The notes below the pieces were generated by a model. It was not told the DNA's origin. It searched no databases and was given only the letters and a program-made list of their open reading frames with translations. 34,718 nucleotides of DNA from an uncultured Ruminococcus sp. (GTDB lineage Bacteria > Bacillota > Clostridia > Oscillospirales > Ruminococcaceae), in NCBI GenBank assembly GCA_947177755.1, contig CAMWVV010000006.1:1-34718 (forward strand). Reading direction: 5' to 3'. A program made the position numbers and the translations under genes. How positions within the stretch are numbered: the first letter of the stretch is position 1; every line of letters starts with the position of its first letter. This document shows, piece by piece, positions 8,594-16,554 of this stretch.

Positions 8594-9781
8594 ATGGCTG
8601 AAACCAGATTTTTAAAAACAGTGACTTTCGGCGGATATGACAAGGAAGATGTTGAAAAACATCTTTCAGCACTGTATTCCCGAATTTCCGAACTTGAAAG
8701 CGAACTGAAAGAAACAAAACTTTTCCTTGAAAAATACAAGACAGGAACAGAAACGGAAAAAATATATGAATCTGCCCTTGAAGAAGAAAGAAAACGACTT
8801 GCCGAATGTCAGGCGGAAAAAAGGTCAGCGGATGAAAAAATTCAGATGCTGACAGCTGACAACGAAGAGAAAGAAAAAGAAATAACAAATCTGAAATATT
8901 CCGTCGCCGAACTTGAGCAGACTCTTTCAGATGCGGATATTAAACTTTCGTCAATGTCCGAAAAAGACGATGCCGCTGTTTTCGGTGCGGTTTTTGCGAC
9001 CGCTAAAAAATCGGCTTCAACAATAATTGATGAGGCTAAAAAGAAAGCCGCTGAAATTATATATGAAGCCGAAACCTACGCCGCCGAAATGACGGCAGAA
9101 GTAAATAATGAGTCTAAACAGCTTAAACACGCCTCCGTCAATATGAAAGCTCTGATTCTTGAAGACGTAATCCGACTAAGTGAAAAAATGTCTGAAATGA
9201 AAGACATTTTTGAAAAGTCTGAAAAAATACTTTCAGATACTCGGAACACTATTGAAAAGGACGGTGTGCCTGTTTTCTGTATTCCAGAAAAGTTCACACC
9301 CGACCTCCCCGAAAAACCCGTTTACGAAAAAACAGACTATTCATATAACAAGGAAACTGCCGAAAAAGTGCATGATGAATATGACGAATATGCTAACGTT
9401 CCCGATTTTGACGAACTCGAAGAAGTCGATATTTTCGGTGATGACGACGACGATTTTGACCTTTCGGGTCTTGCACGTCCCACTCAGAATACCGCTTCAA
9501 ACAAAGGCGGTATAAACCTTGACGCACTCACCAGACAGGCAGAAGAATTTGTTGCCATGAGCAAAAAGCCGAAAAAAGAAAGTATCGGTCTTGACGAACT
9601 CGCAAAACAGGCAGCTGCACTTGATGATGTTACGCAAAAGAAAAACAACAAAAGTATTGATTTGGAAGAACTTGCACGGCAGGCAACAGCTCTTGATGAC
9701 GTTCCTGCCAAAAAGAAAAACAGCGGAAGTATTGATTTAGAAGAACTCGCACGACAAGCCGCCGCTCTTGATGACAACTGA
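8594..9781 (+). CDS. DivIVA-domain-like coiled-coil protein with C-terminal tandem repeats
   Basis: ATG at 8594 after ggagg (8581-8585). N-terminus FLKTVTFGGYDKEDVEKHLSALYSRISELESEL is DivIVA-like, followed by a long coiled coil and an acidic segment (DIFGDDDDDFDL). Confidence 0.75.
   Translation: MAETRFLKTVTFGGYDKEDVEKHLSALYSRISELESELKETKLFLEKYKTGTETEKIYESALEEERKRLAECQAEKRSADEKIQMLTADNEEKEKEITNLKYSVAELEQTLSDADIKLSSMSEKDDAAVFGAVFATAKKSASTIIDEAKKKAAEIIYEAETYAAEMTAEVNNESKQLKHASVNMKALILEDVIRLSEKMSEMKDIFEKSEKILSDTRNTIEKDGVPVFCIPEKFTPDLPEKPVYEKTDYSYNKETAEKVHDEYDEYANVPDFDELEEVDIFGDDDDDFDLSGLARPTQNTASNKGGINLDALTRQAEEFVAMSKKPKKESIGLDELAKQAAALDDVTQKKNNKSIDLEELARQATALDDVPAKKKNSGSIDLEELARQAAALDDN
9581..9778 (+). 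repeat. Protein-coding tandem repeat, ~24-25 aa period (SI[DG]L[ED]ELA[RK]QA[AT]ALDD)
   Basis: Copies start at about 9581, 9653 and 9728; a more diverged copy lies upstream (INLDALTRQAEEFVAM). Confidence 0.85.
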
Positions 9782-9813
9782 AACACAGTATAATTTTAAG
9801 GAGTTTTTTGTAT

Positions 9814-11496
9814 ATGAATGAAATAATTATAGTAAAACCTGAAAAATGCGTGGGCTGTAATGCCTGTGTGAGAAACTGTCCTGCTCCCGAAGCAAATATA
9901 ACAAAAATGCTTGACGACGGCAGATTTGTTACAACGGTTGACCCGAGCAGATGTATTACGTGCGGTGAATGTGTAAGAACCTGCAATCACGGTGCGAGAG
10001 ACTATATAGATGATACAGAAGCCTGTATGTCAAGAATTTCAAAGAACAAAATGATTATTCTTGCAGCACCCGCAATAAAGTCAGTATTTCCGACACAGTG
10101 GAAAGGTATACTTGACTGGTTCAGAAATAAAGGCTGTATAATTTATGACGTTTCTTTTGGTGCGGATATATGTACATGGGCTCACCTGCGTACCATTGAA
10201 TCGGGAAAGGCAGAAACCAATCTTATCACACAGCCGTGTGCGGCAATTGTAAAGTACATAGAAATATATCAGCCAAGACTTTTAAGAAATCTGTCACCAA
10301 TTCACAGCCCTATTGCCTGTGCGGTAACTTATATAAAAAAATATATGAACAGAAACAATCATATAGCCGTCCTTTCTCCGTGTATCGCAAAGAAAACGGA
10401 ATTTACCGAAACGGGTCTTGTTGACTATAACGTGACTTTCAGTAAGCTTAAAGAATATTTTGAAAGAAACGATATAAAAATACCTTCAAATTCAATTCAT
10501 GACTTTGAATATCCGTTTGATGACCAGCAGGGACAGGTAGGTGCGGTTTATCCACGTCCTGGCGGACTGCGTGATAATCTTTGGCTTCATAATCCCGATA
10601 TTAATATTACAACGTCCGAAGGCGTTCACAAGGTTTATCCTGAACTTGATATGTATGCAAGTATGCCCGAGTACAAACACCCCGAAGTGTTTGATGTTCT
10701 TTCATGTGAATTTGGCTGTAATGTAGGTCCTGCGTCGGGTACTTCACAGACCGTTTTTGACGTAATGGCTACCATGAGGGAAGTCGAGAAAGAGGCTAAA
10801 AAGCGACGTAAAACAGGTATTTTCCGTGGCGGTGAAGACAGACTGTTCAGAAAATTCGACGAGGAACTCAGAATCTCAGACTTTATAAGAAGTTACAAAC
10901 CTACAACCCCCTCCCCAATTCCTACGGAAAAACAGCTTGATGCGGTTTATGAAATGATGGGCAAGCATACGGAAGCCGACCGCAATTATAACTGTCATGC
11001 GTGTGGATACCGTTCATGTCGTGATATGGCTATAGCTATATGCAGAGGTCTCAATACTCCCGACAACTGTATTGTACACGCAAAATCAGTACTTCTTGCA
11101 CGCCACAGCGAACTTGCAACCCAGCATGAAAAACTTGCTGAAATCACCAATGAATGTCTTGAACTCTCCGACAAGCTGAAACGTGACATAAAAAAGATTA
11201 CCGACAACATGAACGCCATCGGCGAATCCACAACAAAAACAAGTCAGAAGGCAGGACAGGTAAACAGTCTGCTTAACAATATCGTCACTTTCTGCAACAG
11301 TAATGAAAGTATGGACGCAGACAGTGTAAAACAGATGGTAAATATTCTTGAAATGACTATCAGGGCATTCAGTGTACTTGACGACAACGTGAACACCACA
11401 AACACAAGTACAGAAATTATAAATAGCTCTATTTCCGAAATTACCCAGCTCATCGACGAAATAAATATCACTCTCCACAAAACCGAAAAGAAATAA
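9814..11496 (+). CDS. Putative sensory-type [FeFe]-hydrogenase with ferredoxin-like N-terminus, extra 4Fe-4S domain and C-terminal coiled-coil signalling-like region
   Basis: Two 4Fe-4S motifs (CVGCNACVRNCP, CITCGECVRTC); H-cluster ligand motifs TQPCAAIVKYIE, LSPCIAKKTE, LSCEFGCNVGPASG; Fe-S domain CHACGYRSCRDMAIAICRGLNTPDNC; MCP-like C-terminal helix. ATG 9814 with aaggag RBS. Confidence 0.85.
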   Translation: MNEIIIVKPEKCVGCNACVRNCPAPEANITKMLDDGRFVTTVDPSRCITCGECVRTCNHGARDYIDDTEACMSRISKNKMIILAAPAIKSVFPTQWKGILDWFRNKGCIIYDVSFGADICTWAHLRTIESGKAETNLITQPCAAIVKYIEIYQPRLLRNLSPIHSPIACAVTYIKKYMNRNNHIAVLSPCIAKKTEFTETGLVDYNVTFSKLKEYFERNDIKIPSNSIHDFEYPFDDQQGQVGAVYPRPGGLRDNLWLHNPDINITTSEGVHKVYPELDMYASMPEYKHPEVFDVLSCEFGCNVGPASGTSQTVFDVMATMREVEKEAKKRRKTGIFRGGEDRLFRKFDEELRISDFIRSYKPTTPSPIPTEKQLDAVYEMMGKHTEADRNYNCHACGYRSCRDMAIAICRGLNTPDNCIVHAKSVLLARHSELATQHEKLAEITNECLELSDKLKRDIKKITDNMNAIGESTTKTSQKAGQVNSLLNNIVTFCNSNESMDADSVKQMVNILEMTIRAFSVLDDNVNTTNTSTEIINSSISEITQLIDEINITLHKTEKK

Positions 11497-11501
11497 AAAA
11501 T

Positions 11502-11525
11502 GCGGACATTCGTGTCCGCTTTTTC
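11502..11525 (+). terminator. Intrinsic terminator with UUCG tetraloop
   Basis: Perfect 7-bp stem gcggaca-ttcg-tgtccgc followed by tttttc. Confidence 0.9.
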
Positions 11526-11554
11526 TTTACATGAGGAAAATTTTGTGGTATAAT
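11526..11554 (+). promoter_or_regulatory. Candidate sigma-A promoter TTTACA-N17-TATAAT for ddh
   Basis: tttaca 11526-11531, 17-nt spacer with tgg extension, tataat 11549-11554. Confidence 0.7.
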
Positions 11555-11588
11555 ATAAATATACAAAATATTATGGGAGGTAAATCCA

Positions 11589-12578
11589 ATGAGCAAAATT
11601 AAAATAGGAATTGCAGGCTATGGCAACCTCGGAAAAGGTGTCGAACTCGCAATCAGACAAAATGACGACATGGAACTTGCGGGAATCTTCACACGCCGTG
11701 ACCCAGCATCAATTAAACCGCTTACGGACGGTGCGAAAGTTTACAGACTTGATGAAGCTGAAAAGTATCAGAATGAAGTTGATGTTATGATTATCTGCGG
11801 AGGAAGTGCAACAGACCTTCCCGAACAGACTCCCGCTCTTGCAAAACTTTTTAACGTTATCGACAGTTTTGACACCCATGCAAGAATCCCCGAGCATTTC
11901 ACAAACGTTGACAACGCCGCAAAGGAAAGCGGTCACCTCGCTATGATTTCTCTCGGCTGGGACCCTGGTCTTTTCTCACTCAACAGACTTTATGCCGAGT
12001 CGATTCTTCCGAACGGTAAAACATACACTTTCTGGGGTAAGGGCGTAAGTCAGGGACATTCCGACGCTATAAGACGTGTTGAGGGCGTAAAGAGAGGAAT
12101 CCAGTACACCGTGCCTGTTGAGGAGGCTATGGACGCAGTACGCTCGGGAAGTCAGCCCGAACTTTCCACACGTCAGAAACACAAAAGGGAATGCTGGGTT
12201 GTTGCAGAGGACGGTGCAGACCTCGCAAAAATTGAAGAAACTATCAGGAACATGAAAAATTATTTTGACGAATACGACACCACTGTTAACTTTATCAGTG
12301 AAGAAGAATTTAACGCTGTTCACAACAAAATGAATCACGGCGGTTTCGTCATGAGAAGCGGTATGACAGGCGACGGCGAAAAAACTCATCAGATGATTGA
12401 ATATTCACTTAAACTTGAATCAAATCCCGAGTTTACCGCAAGTGTACTGATATGCTACGCAAGAGCGTTAAGCCGTCTGAAAGCCGAGGGAGCGACAGGC
12501 TGTAAGACTGCATTTGACATTGCACCGTCGTATCTTTCAAAACTCAGTCCCGAAGAACTCCGCGCAACAATGCTGTAA
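11589..12578 (+). CDS. ddh: meso-Diaminopimelate D-dehydrogenase
   Basis: N-terminal IGIAGYGNLGKGVELAI NADP-binding motif; conserved SLGWDPGLFSLNRLYAESILP, FWGKGVSQGHSDAIRRVEGV, NHGGFVMRSG. Confidence 0.93.
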   Translation: MSKIKIGIAGYGNLGKGVELAIRQNDDMELAGIFTRRDPASIKPLTDGAKVYRLDEAEKYQNEVDVMIICGGSATDLPEQTPALAKLFNVIDSFDTHARIPEHFTNVDNAAKESGHLAMISLGWDPGLFSLNRLYAESILPNGKTYTFWGKGVSQGHSDAIRRVEGVKRGIQYTVPVEEAMDAVRSGSQPELSTRQKHKRECWVVAEDGADLAKIEETIRNMKNYFDEYDTTVNFISEEEFNAVHNKMNHGGFVMRSGMTGDGEKTHQMIEYSLKLESNPEFTASVLICYARALSRLKAEGATGCKTAFDIAPSYLSKLSPEELRATML

Positions 12579-12583
12579 AATAA

Positions 12584-12611
12584 AAAAGTCCGAATTTTAT
12601 TCGGACTTTTC
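12584..12611. terminator. Bidirectional terminator between convergent ddh and the PFL locus
   Basis: aaaagtccgaa / ttcggactttt hairpin flanked by A- and T-tracts. Confidence 0.85.
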
Positions 12612-12618
12612 TTATTGA

Positions 12619-12861
12619 TTAAAGTGAAGCGTGGAATGTTCTTGAAATAACATCGTCCTGCTGTTCCTTAGTGAGCTTTACAAAGTTTACGGCATAACCG
12701 GAAACTCTTACTGTAAGCTGAGGATACTTTTCAGGATGTGCCTGAGCATCAAGAAGTGTTTCTCTTGTAAATACGTTTACGTTAAGGTGATGACCACCTT
12801 TTTCAACATAACCGTCGAGGAGTTCAACAAGGTTGTTAACCTGTGTAGCATTGCTTTCCAT
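12619..12861 (-). CDS. Stand-alone glycyl-radical domain (PFL C-terminus/GrcA-like, 80 aa)
   Basis: [72 protein letters not shown] matches the PFL C-terminal domain including the glycyl-radical motif RVSGYAV. Own start with strong AAAGGAGG RBS. Confidence 0.93.
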   Translation of the reverse strand: MESNATQVNNLVELLDGYVEKGGHHLNVNVFTRETLLDAQAHPEKYPQLTVRVSGYAVNFVKLTKEQQDDVISRTFHASL

Positions 12862-12892
12862 TTTAATAATCCTCCTTTAAAAAATTTATATA

Positions 12893-12924
12893 GACAGGAA
12901 ACGGCACAAAAACCGTTTCCCGTC
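12893..12924 (-). promoter_or_regulatory. Intercistronic hairpin between the 72-aa ORF and the glycyl-radical gene
   Basis: Plus-strand gacaggaaacgg-cacaaaaa-ccgtttcccgtc: 8-bp perfect core stem, extended by GAC/GTC. Not directly followed by a U-tract. Confidence 0.6.
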
Positions 12925-12930
12925 AATAGC

Positions 12931-13149
12931 TTAATCTTCTTCGTCGGGGTCAACTGATGTTTCGGTAGGCTGCATACAAGCACCTTTTGCACCGCAGTCA
13001 GTACTGTTTACCGTATCAATTTTCATACCCCCGCCGTCTTTATCGGTAGCGATATTCACATGACCGCTTCCCTGAGCCATAAGCTGGTCAATAAGGTCAG
13101 CAAGCTCTTCGGGACTGTCACTTTTGCCGAGCATATCCGGAGTTACCAT
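12931..13149 (-). CDS. 72-aa protein between PFL body and glycyl-radical domain; N-terminal half resembles a diverged PFL C-terminal segment
   Basis: MVTPDMLGKSDSPEELADLIDQLMAQGSGHVNIATDKDGGGMKID...CGAKGAC...; AAGGG upstream. Begins 3 nt after the PFL-body stop and in the same frame. Confidence 0.75.
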   Translation of the reverse strand: MVTPDMLGKSDSPEELADLIDQLMAQGSGHVNIATDKDGGGMKIDTVNSTDCGAKGACMQPTETSVDPDEED

Positions 13150-13152
13150 ATA

Positions 13153-15210
13153 TTATTCACCCTTAAGAGCGTCAATATCAATATCACCTGCGAAAACTTC
13201 CATATCCTTGCCGAGAGCATCGGGGATAATGGAGAATGTATTTGAGATACCGTCCTGAGCGTGTCTGAAAGGAATCTTTGCAACAGAAGAAAGTGAAGCT
13301 GCCGCACCGTGAGTATCTCTGCCGTGCATCGGGTTTGCTCCCGGAGCAAGCGGAACGCCTTCCTTACGTCCGTCAGGTGTGTTGCCTGTCTTTTTACCGT
13401 AAACAACGTTTGAAGTTATTGTGAGGATAGACATTGTAGGAACACCGTCACGGTATGTATGATGTTTTCTAATCATATCCATAAATGTACGTACAACCAT
13501 AACAGCGAGGTCATCAACCCTGTCGTCGTTGTTGCCGTATTTCGGGAAATCTCCCTCAATTTCATAATCAACTACAACGCCGTTTTCGTCACGTATACAC
13601 TTAACCTTAGCGTACTTGATAGCTGAAAGTGAGTCTGCAACAACGGAAAGACCTGCGATACCTGTAGCGAAATAACGCTTTACATCTCTGTCGTGGAGAG
13701 CCATCTGGATTCTCTCATAGCTGTACTTGTCGTGCATATAGTGAATAATGTTAAGAGTATTTACATAAAGACCTGCAAGCCATTCCATCATGTTCTTATA
13801 CTTTTCCCATACATCATCATAGTCAAGGTAATCGCCCTCAACAGGTCTGTACTTAGGACCTACCTGCACTTTCATTCTTTCGTCAACACCGCCATTTATA
13901 GCATAAAGGAGGCACTTGGCGAGGTTTGCTCTTGCACCGAAGAACTGCATTTCCTTACCTACTCTCATTGAAGATACACAGCAGGCAATAGCATAGTCGT
14001 CACCGTGAGTAACTCTCATCATGTCGTCATTCTCGTACTGGATTGAAGAAGTCTTGATAGACATCTTAGCACAGTATTCCTTAAACTTTCTCGGGAGCTT
14101 CTGTGACCAGAGGACAGTCATATTCGGCTCGGGAGCAGTTCCGAGGTTTTCAAGAGTATGGAGATAACGGAAGCTGTTCTTTGTTACAAAGTGGTGACCG
14201 TTAACATCAACACCGCCGATTGACTCAGTAACCCATGTCGGGTCGCCAGAGAAGAGTGAATTATATTCGGGAGTTCTTGCAAATTTAACAATACGGAGCT
14301 TCATGATGAAGTGGTCGATGATTTCCTGTGCCTCCTCTTCAGTAATAACACCGTTGTCAAGGTCACGCTGAATATAAACATCAAGGAAAGTTGAAGTACG
14401 TCCGAGTGACATAGCAGCACCGTTCTGCTCCTTAACAGCAGCGAGGTAACCGAAATAGAGCCACTGAACTGCTTCCTTAGCGTTCTTTGCAGGCTTGGAA
14501 ATGTCAAAACCGTAAATTTCACCGAGTTTCTTGAGTTCGCCCAAAGCACGAACCTGCTCGGCAAGTTCTTCACGAAGTCTGATATTCTTTGAAGTCATTC
14601 TTATAAGAGAAGTTTCAATCTGATGTTTCTTGTCGGCAATAAGATTGTCGATACCATAGAGGGCAACTCTTCTGTAGTCGCCGATAATACGACCTCTGCC
14701 GTAAGCGTCGGGAAGACCTGTAATGATAGCCGACTTACGAGCCATACGCATTTCAGGTGTGTAAGCGTCAAAAACGCCCTGATTGTGAGTTTTGCGGTAC
14801 TCTGTAAAAATCTTTACAACTTCGTCGTCAACCTTATAGCCGTTCTGTTCGCAGGCATTCATTGCCATTCTGATACCGCCGAAAGGCTGGAGTGAACGCT
14901 TGAAAGGCTTATCAGTCTGAACACCGACGATTTTTTCAAGGTCTTTATTGAGATAACCAGCATCGTGGGAAGTGATAGTGGAAACAATCTTTGTGTCCAT
15001 ATCAAGAACACCGCCGGCTTCACGTTCCTGCTTGGTGAGTTCCATAACCTGCTCCCAGAGCTTTGTAGTAGCTTCTGTAGGGCCTGCAAGGAAGCTTTCG
15101 TCACCGTCATAGGGAGTGTAATTCTTCTTGATGAAGTCGCTGACATTAATGCCGAGACTCCATCTGCCGGGAGTAAAACCTTCCCATTCTTTTGCAAATT
15201 CCATAGTCAT
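13153..15210 (-). CDS. pflB: Pyruvate formate-lyase (formate C-acetyltransferase) catalytic body lacking its glycyl-radical domain
   Basis: PFL motifs throughout, including active-site Cys-Cys in [38 protein letters not shown]. Ends ...[33 protein letters not shown], where full-length PFLs continue into the glycyl-radical domain. Confidence 0.95.
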   Translation of the reverse strand: MTMEFAKEWEGFTPGRWSLGINVSDFIKKNYTPYDGDESFLAGPTEATTKLWEQVMELTKQEREAGGVLDMDTKIVSTITSHDAGYLNKDLEKIVGVQTDKPFKRSLQPFGGIRMAMNACEQNGYKVDDEVVKIFTEYRKTHNQGVFDAYTPEMRMARKSAIITGLPDAYGRGRIIGDYRRVALYGIDNLIADKKHQIETSLIRMTSKNIRLREELAEQVRALGELKKLGEIYGFDISKPAKNAKEAVQWLYFGYLAAVKEQNGAAMSLGRTSTFLDVYIQRDLDNGVITEEEAQEIIDHFIMKLRIVKFARTPEYNSLFSGDPTWVTESIGGVDVNGHHFVTKNSFRYLHTLENLGTAPEPNMTVLWSQKLPRKFKEYCAKMSIKTSSIQYENDDMMRVTHGDDYAIACCVSSMRVGKEMQFFGARANLAKCLLYAINGGVDERMKVQVGPKYRPVEGDYLDYDDVWEKYKNMMEWLAGLYVNTLNIIHYMHDKYSYERIQMALHDRDVKRYFATGIAGLSVVADSLSAIKYAKVKCIRDENGVVVDYEIEGDFPKYGNNDDRVDDLAVMVVRTFMDMIRKHHTYRDGVPTMSILTITSNVVYGKKTGNTPDGRKEGVPLAPGANPMHGRDTHGAAASLSSVAKIPFRHAQDGISNTFSIIPDALGKDMEVFAGDIDIDALKGE

Positions 15211-15249
15211 TTATTTATAACTCCTTTTAAGAATATTTTATCCACCCCT

Positions 15250-15278
15250 ATATTAACACAACATATCTGAAATGTCAA
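15250..15278 (-). promoter_or_regulatory. Near-consensus sigma-A promoter TTGACA-N17-TAATAT for the PFL operon
   Basis: Reverse-strand TTGACA (15278-15273), 17-nt spacer, TAATAT (15255-15250). Confidence 0.8.
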
Positions 15279-15284
15279 TGATAA

Positions 15285-15302
15285 TGTTAACCGTGGTTAA
15301 CA
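15285..15302. promoter_or_regulatory. Palindromic operator candidate TGTTAACCGTGGTTAACA upstream of the pfl promoter
   Basis: 8-bp perfect arms with a 2-nt centre, located just upstream of the -35 box, centred about 50 nt upstream of the inferred start. Confidence 0.7.
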
Positions 15303-15451
15303 AAAACCCGACGTTTCACTTAAAAATTATAATTAACTATTTTTTTACGTTCTTCGCAATACAGCCAAAAACAGATTTTATGAGTTCACAATTTGTATAT
15401 TTTTGCAGATAAACTTGTTAAATTCAGCCAAAAAGCCAGTCAATATTTTGT

Positions 15452-16390
15452 TTATAACGGAGATTCTGTACAAGGGTATATTTTGTTGAAAAGCCCGATG
15501 ATTTCATGTTTTTCCGCAAGACCTCCAGAGAATGCCGTAGCACTTCCTGAAGCAGTTCCGAGCATAAGGGCAGTACGATAATTGCCCGTCATCTCAAGCC
15601 CAGCAAGAAAACCTGCAAGCATGGAATCCCCTGCCCCGACCGAATTTTTAACTTCACCCTTTGGTGCTGAAACTTCATATTTCTCACCGCTTTCGGTGAG
15701 AAGAACCGCACCCTTTTCCGCAAGTGAAACAAGAACAGTTTTCGCACCGATTTTCTGCAGTTCGGAAGCACCTTTAAAAGCTTCCTCACGGGTTGAAATT
15801 TCCCTGCCGAGTATTTCTCCGAGTTCAAAATTATTCGGTTTAATCAGAAAAGGTTTCAGCGGAAGAAGTTCCGCAAGAGGTTTTCCCGAAGAATCGGCAA
15901 CTATGCGTATGTTTTTATAAGAAAGACGTTTCATTATATCTGCATAAATATCAGACGGAACAGATGCAGGTATACTTCCGGCAAGCACGAGAATATCACC
16001 ATCATTCAGTTCGCTTTCAGTTTTTTTTATAAAGTCTTTAAGAACATCGTCGGCTATTTTCGGTCCTTTTCCGTTTATTTCGGTTTCGCTCCCACCGCAC
16101 CGCAGTTTTACGTTTACTCTTGTAAGCTGATTTTCAAGCCACGTCATAGAATACGGACATTCCATACCATCAAGCAGACTGCAAAGAAGTTTACCCGTTT
16201 CTCCTCCGCAGAATCCAAGTGCTTTTGTCTTTATTCCCAGACGGCTAAGAATCACTGATATATTTATCCCTTTTCCGCCTGCTGTAAGGTGCTGGCTGTC
16301 CGCACGGTTTACAGCGTTTTCACGATAATCGGAAACCTCCATTGCACAGTCAACGGCAGGATTAAGCGTAACAGTTAAAATCACATACAT
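15452..16390 (-). CDS. PfkB-family sugar-phosphate kinase, probably 1-phosphofructokinase
   Basis: MYVILTVTLNPAVD, GGKGINIS, VKNSVGAGDSMLAGFLAG. ATG at 16390 with AGGAAG RBS is preferred over the upstream start at 16462. Confidence 0.87.
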   Translation of the reverse strand: MYVILTVTLNPAVDCAMEVSDYRENAVNRADSQHLTAGGKGINISVILSRLGIKTKALGFCGGETGKLLCSLLDGMECPYSMTWLENQLTRVNVKLRCGGSETEINGKGPKIADDVLKDFIKKTESELNDGDILVLAGSIPASVPSDIYADIMKRLSYKNIRIVADSSGKPLAELLPLKPFLIKPNNFELGEILGREISTREEAFKGASELQKIGAKTVLVSLAEKGAVLLTESGEKYEVSAPKGEVKNSVGAGDSMLAGFLAGLEMTGNYRTALMLGTASGSATAFSGGLAEKHEIIGLFNKIYPCTESPL

Positions 16391-16490
16391 CACTTCCTGA
16401 TAAATATTTTTTATTATTATACCATAATGTGCAAATCGGGTCAAGGGTTCAAAGAATTTCATAATTAACCGAAAATTAACATTTAACCCC

Positions 16491-16519
16491 GTGACATTAC
16501 CGCATACTTATATTATAAT
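16491..16519 (+). promoter_or_regulatory. Candidate sigma-A promoter GTGACA-N17-TATAAT
   Basis: gtgaca 16491-16496, 17-nt spacer, tataat 16514-16519, upstream of the ATG at 16555. Confidence 0.6.
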
Positions 16520-16554
16520 AAGAATATCATTATTTTCGGCAAGGAGTAATTTAT

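Noticed and set aside
8565-11480. Out-of-frame and antisense ORFs over the DivIVA-like and hydrogenase genes
   Set aside because: Fully contained in supported genes; Ser/Phe-rich translations mirror the codon bias of the sense strand.
12736-13406. Out-of-frame and antisense ORFs over the split PFL region
   Set aside because: Contained within or shadowing the three PFL-locus frames; only those three have RBSs and family-consistent sequence.
15285-15302. Assigning the palindrome as a canonical Rex box
   Set aside because: The usual consensus has 4 nt between TTAA and TTAA; here it is 6, so only a generic operator was claimed.
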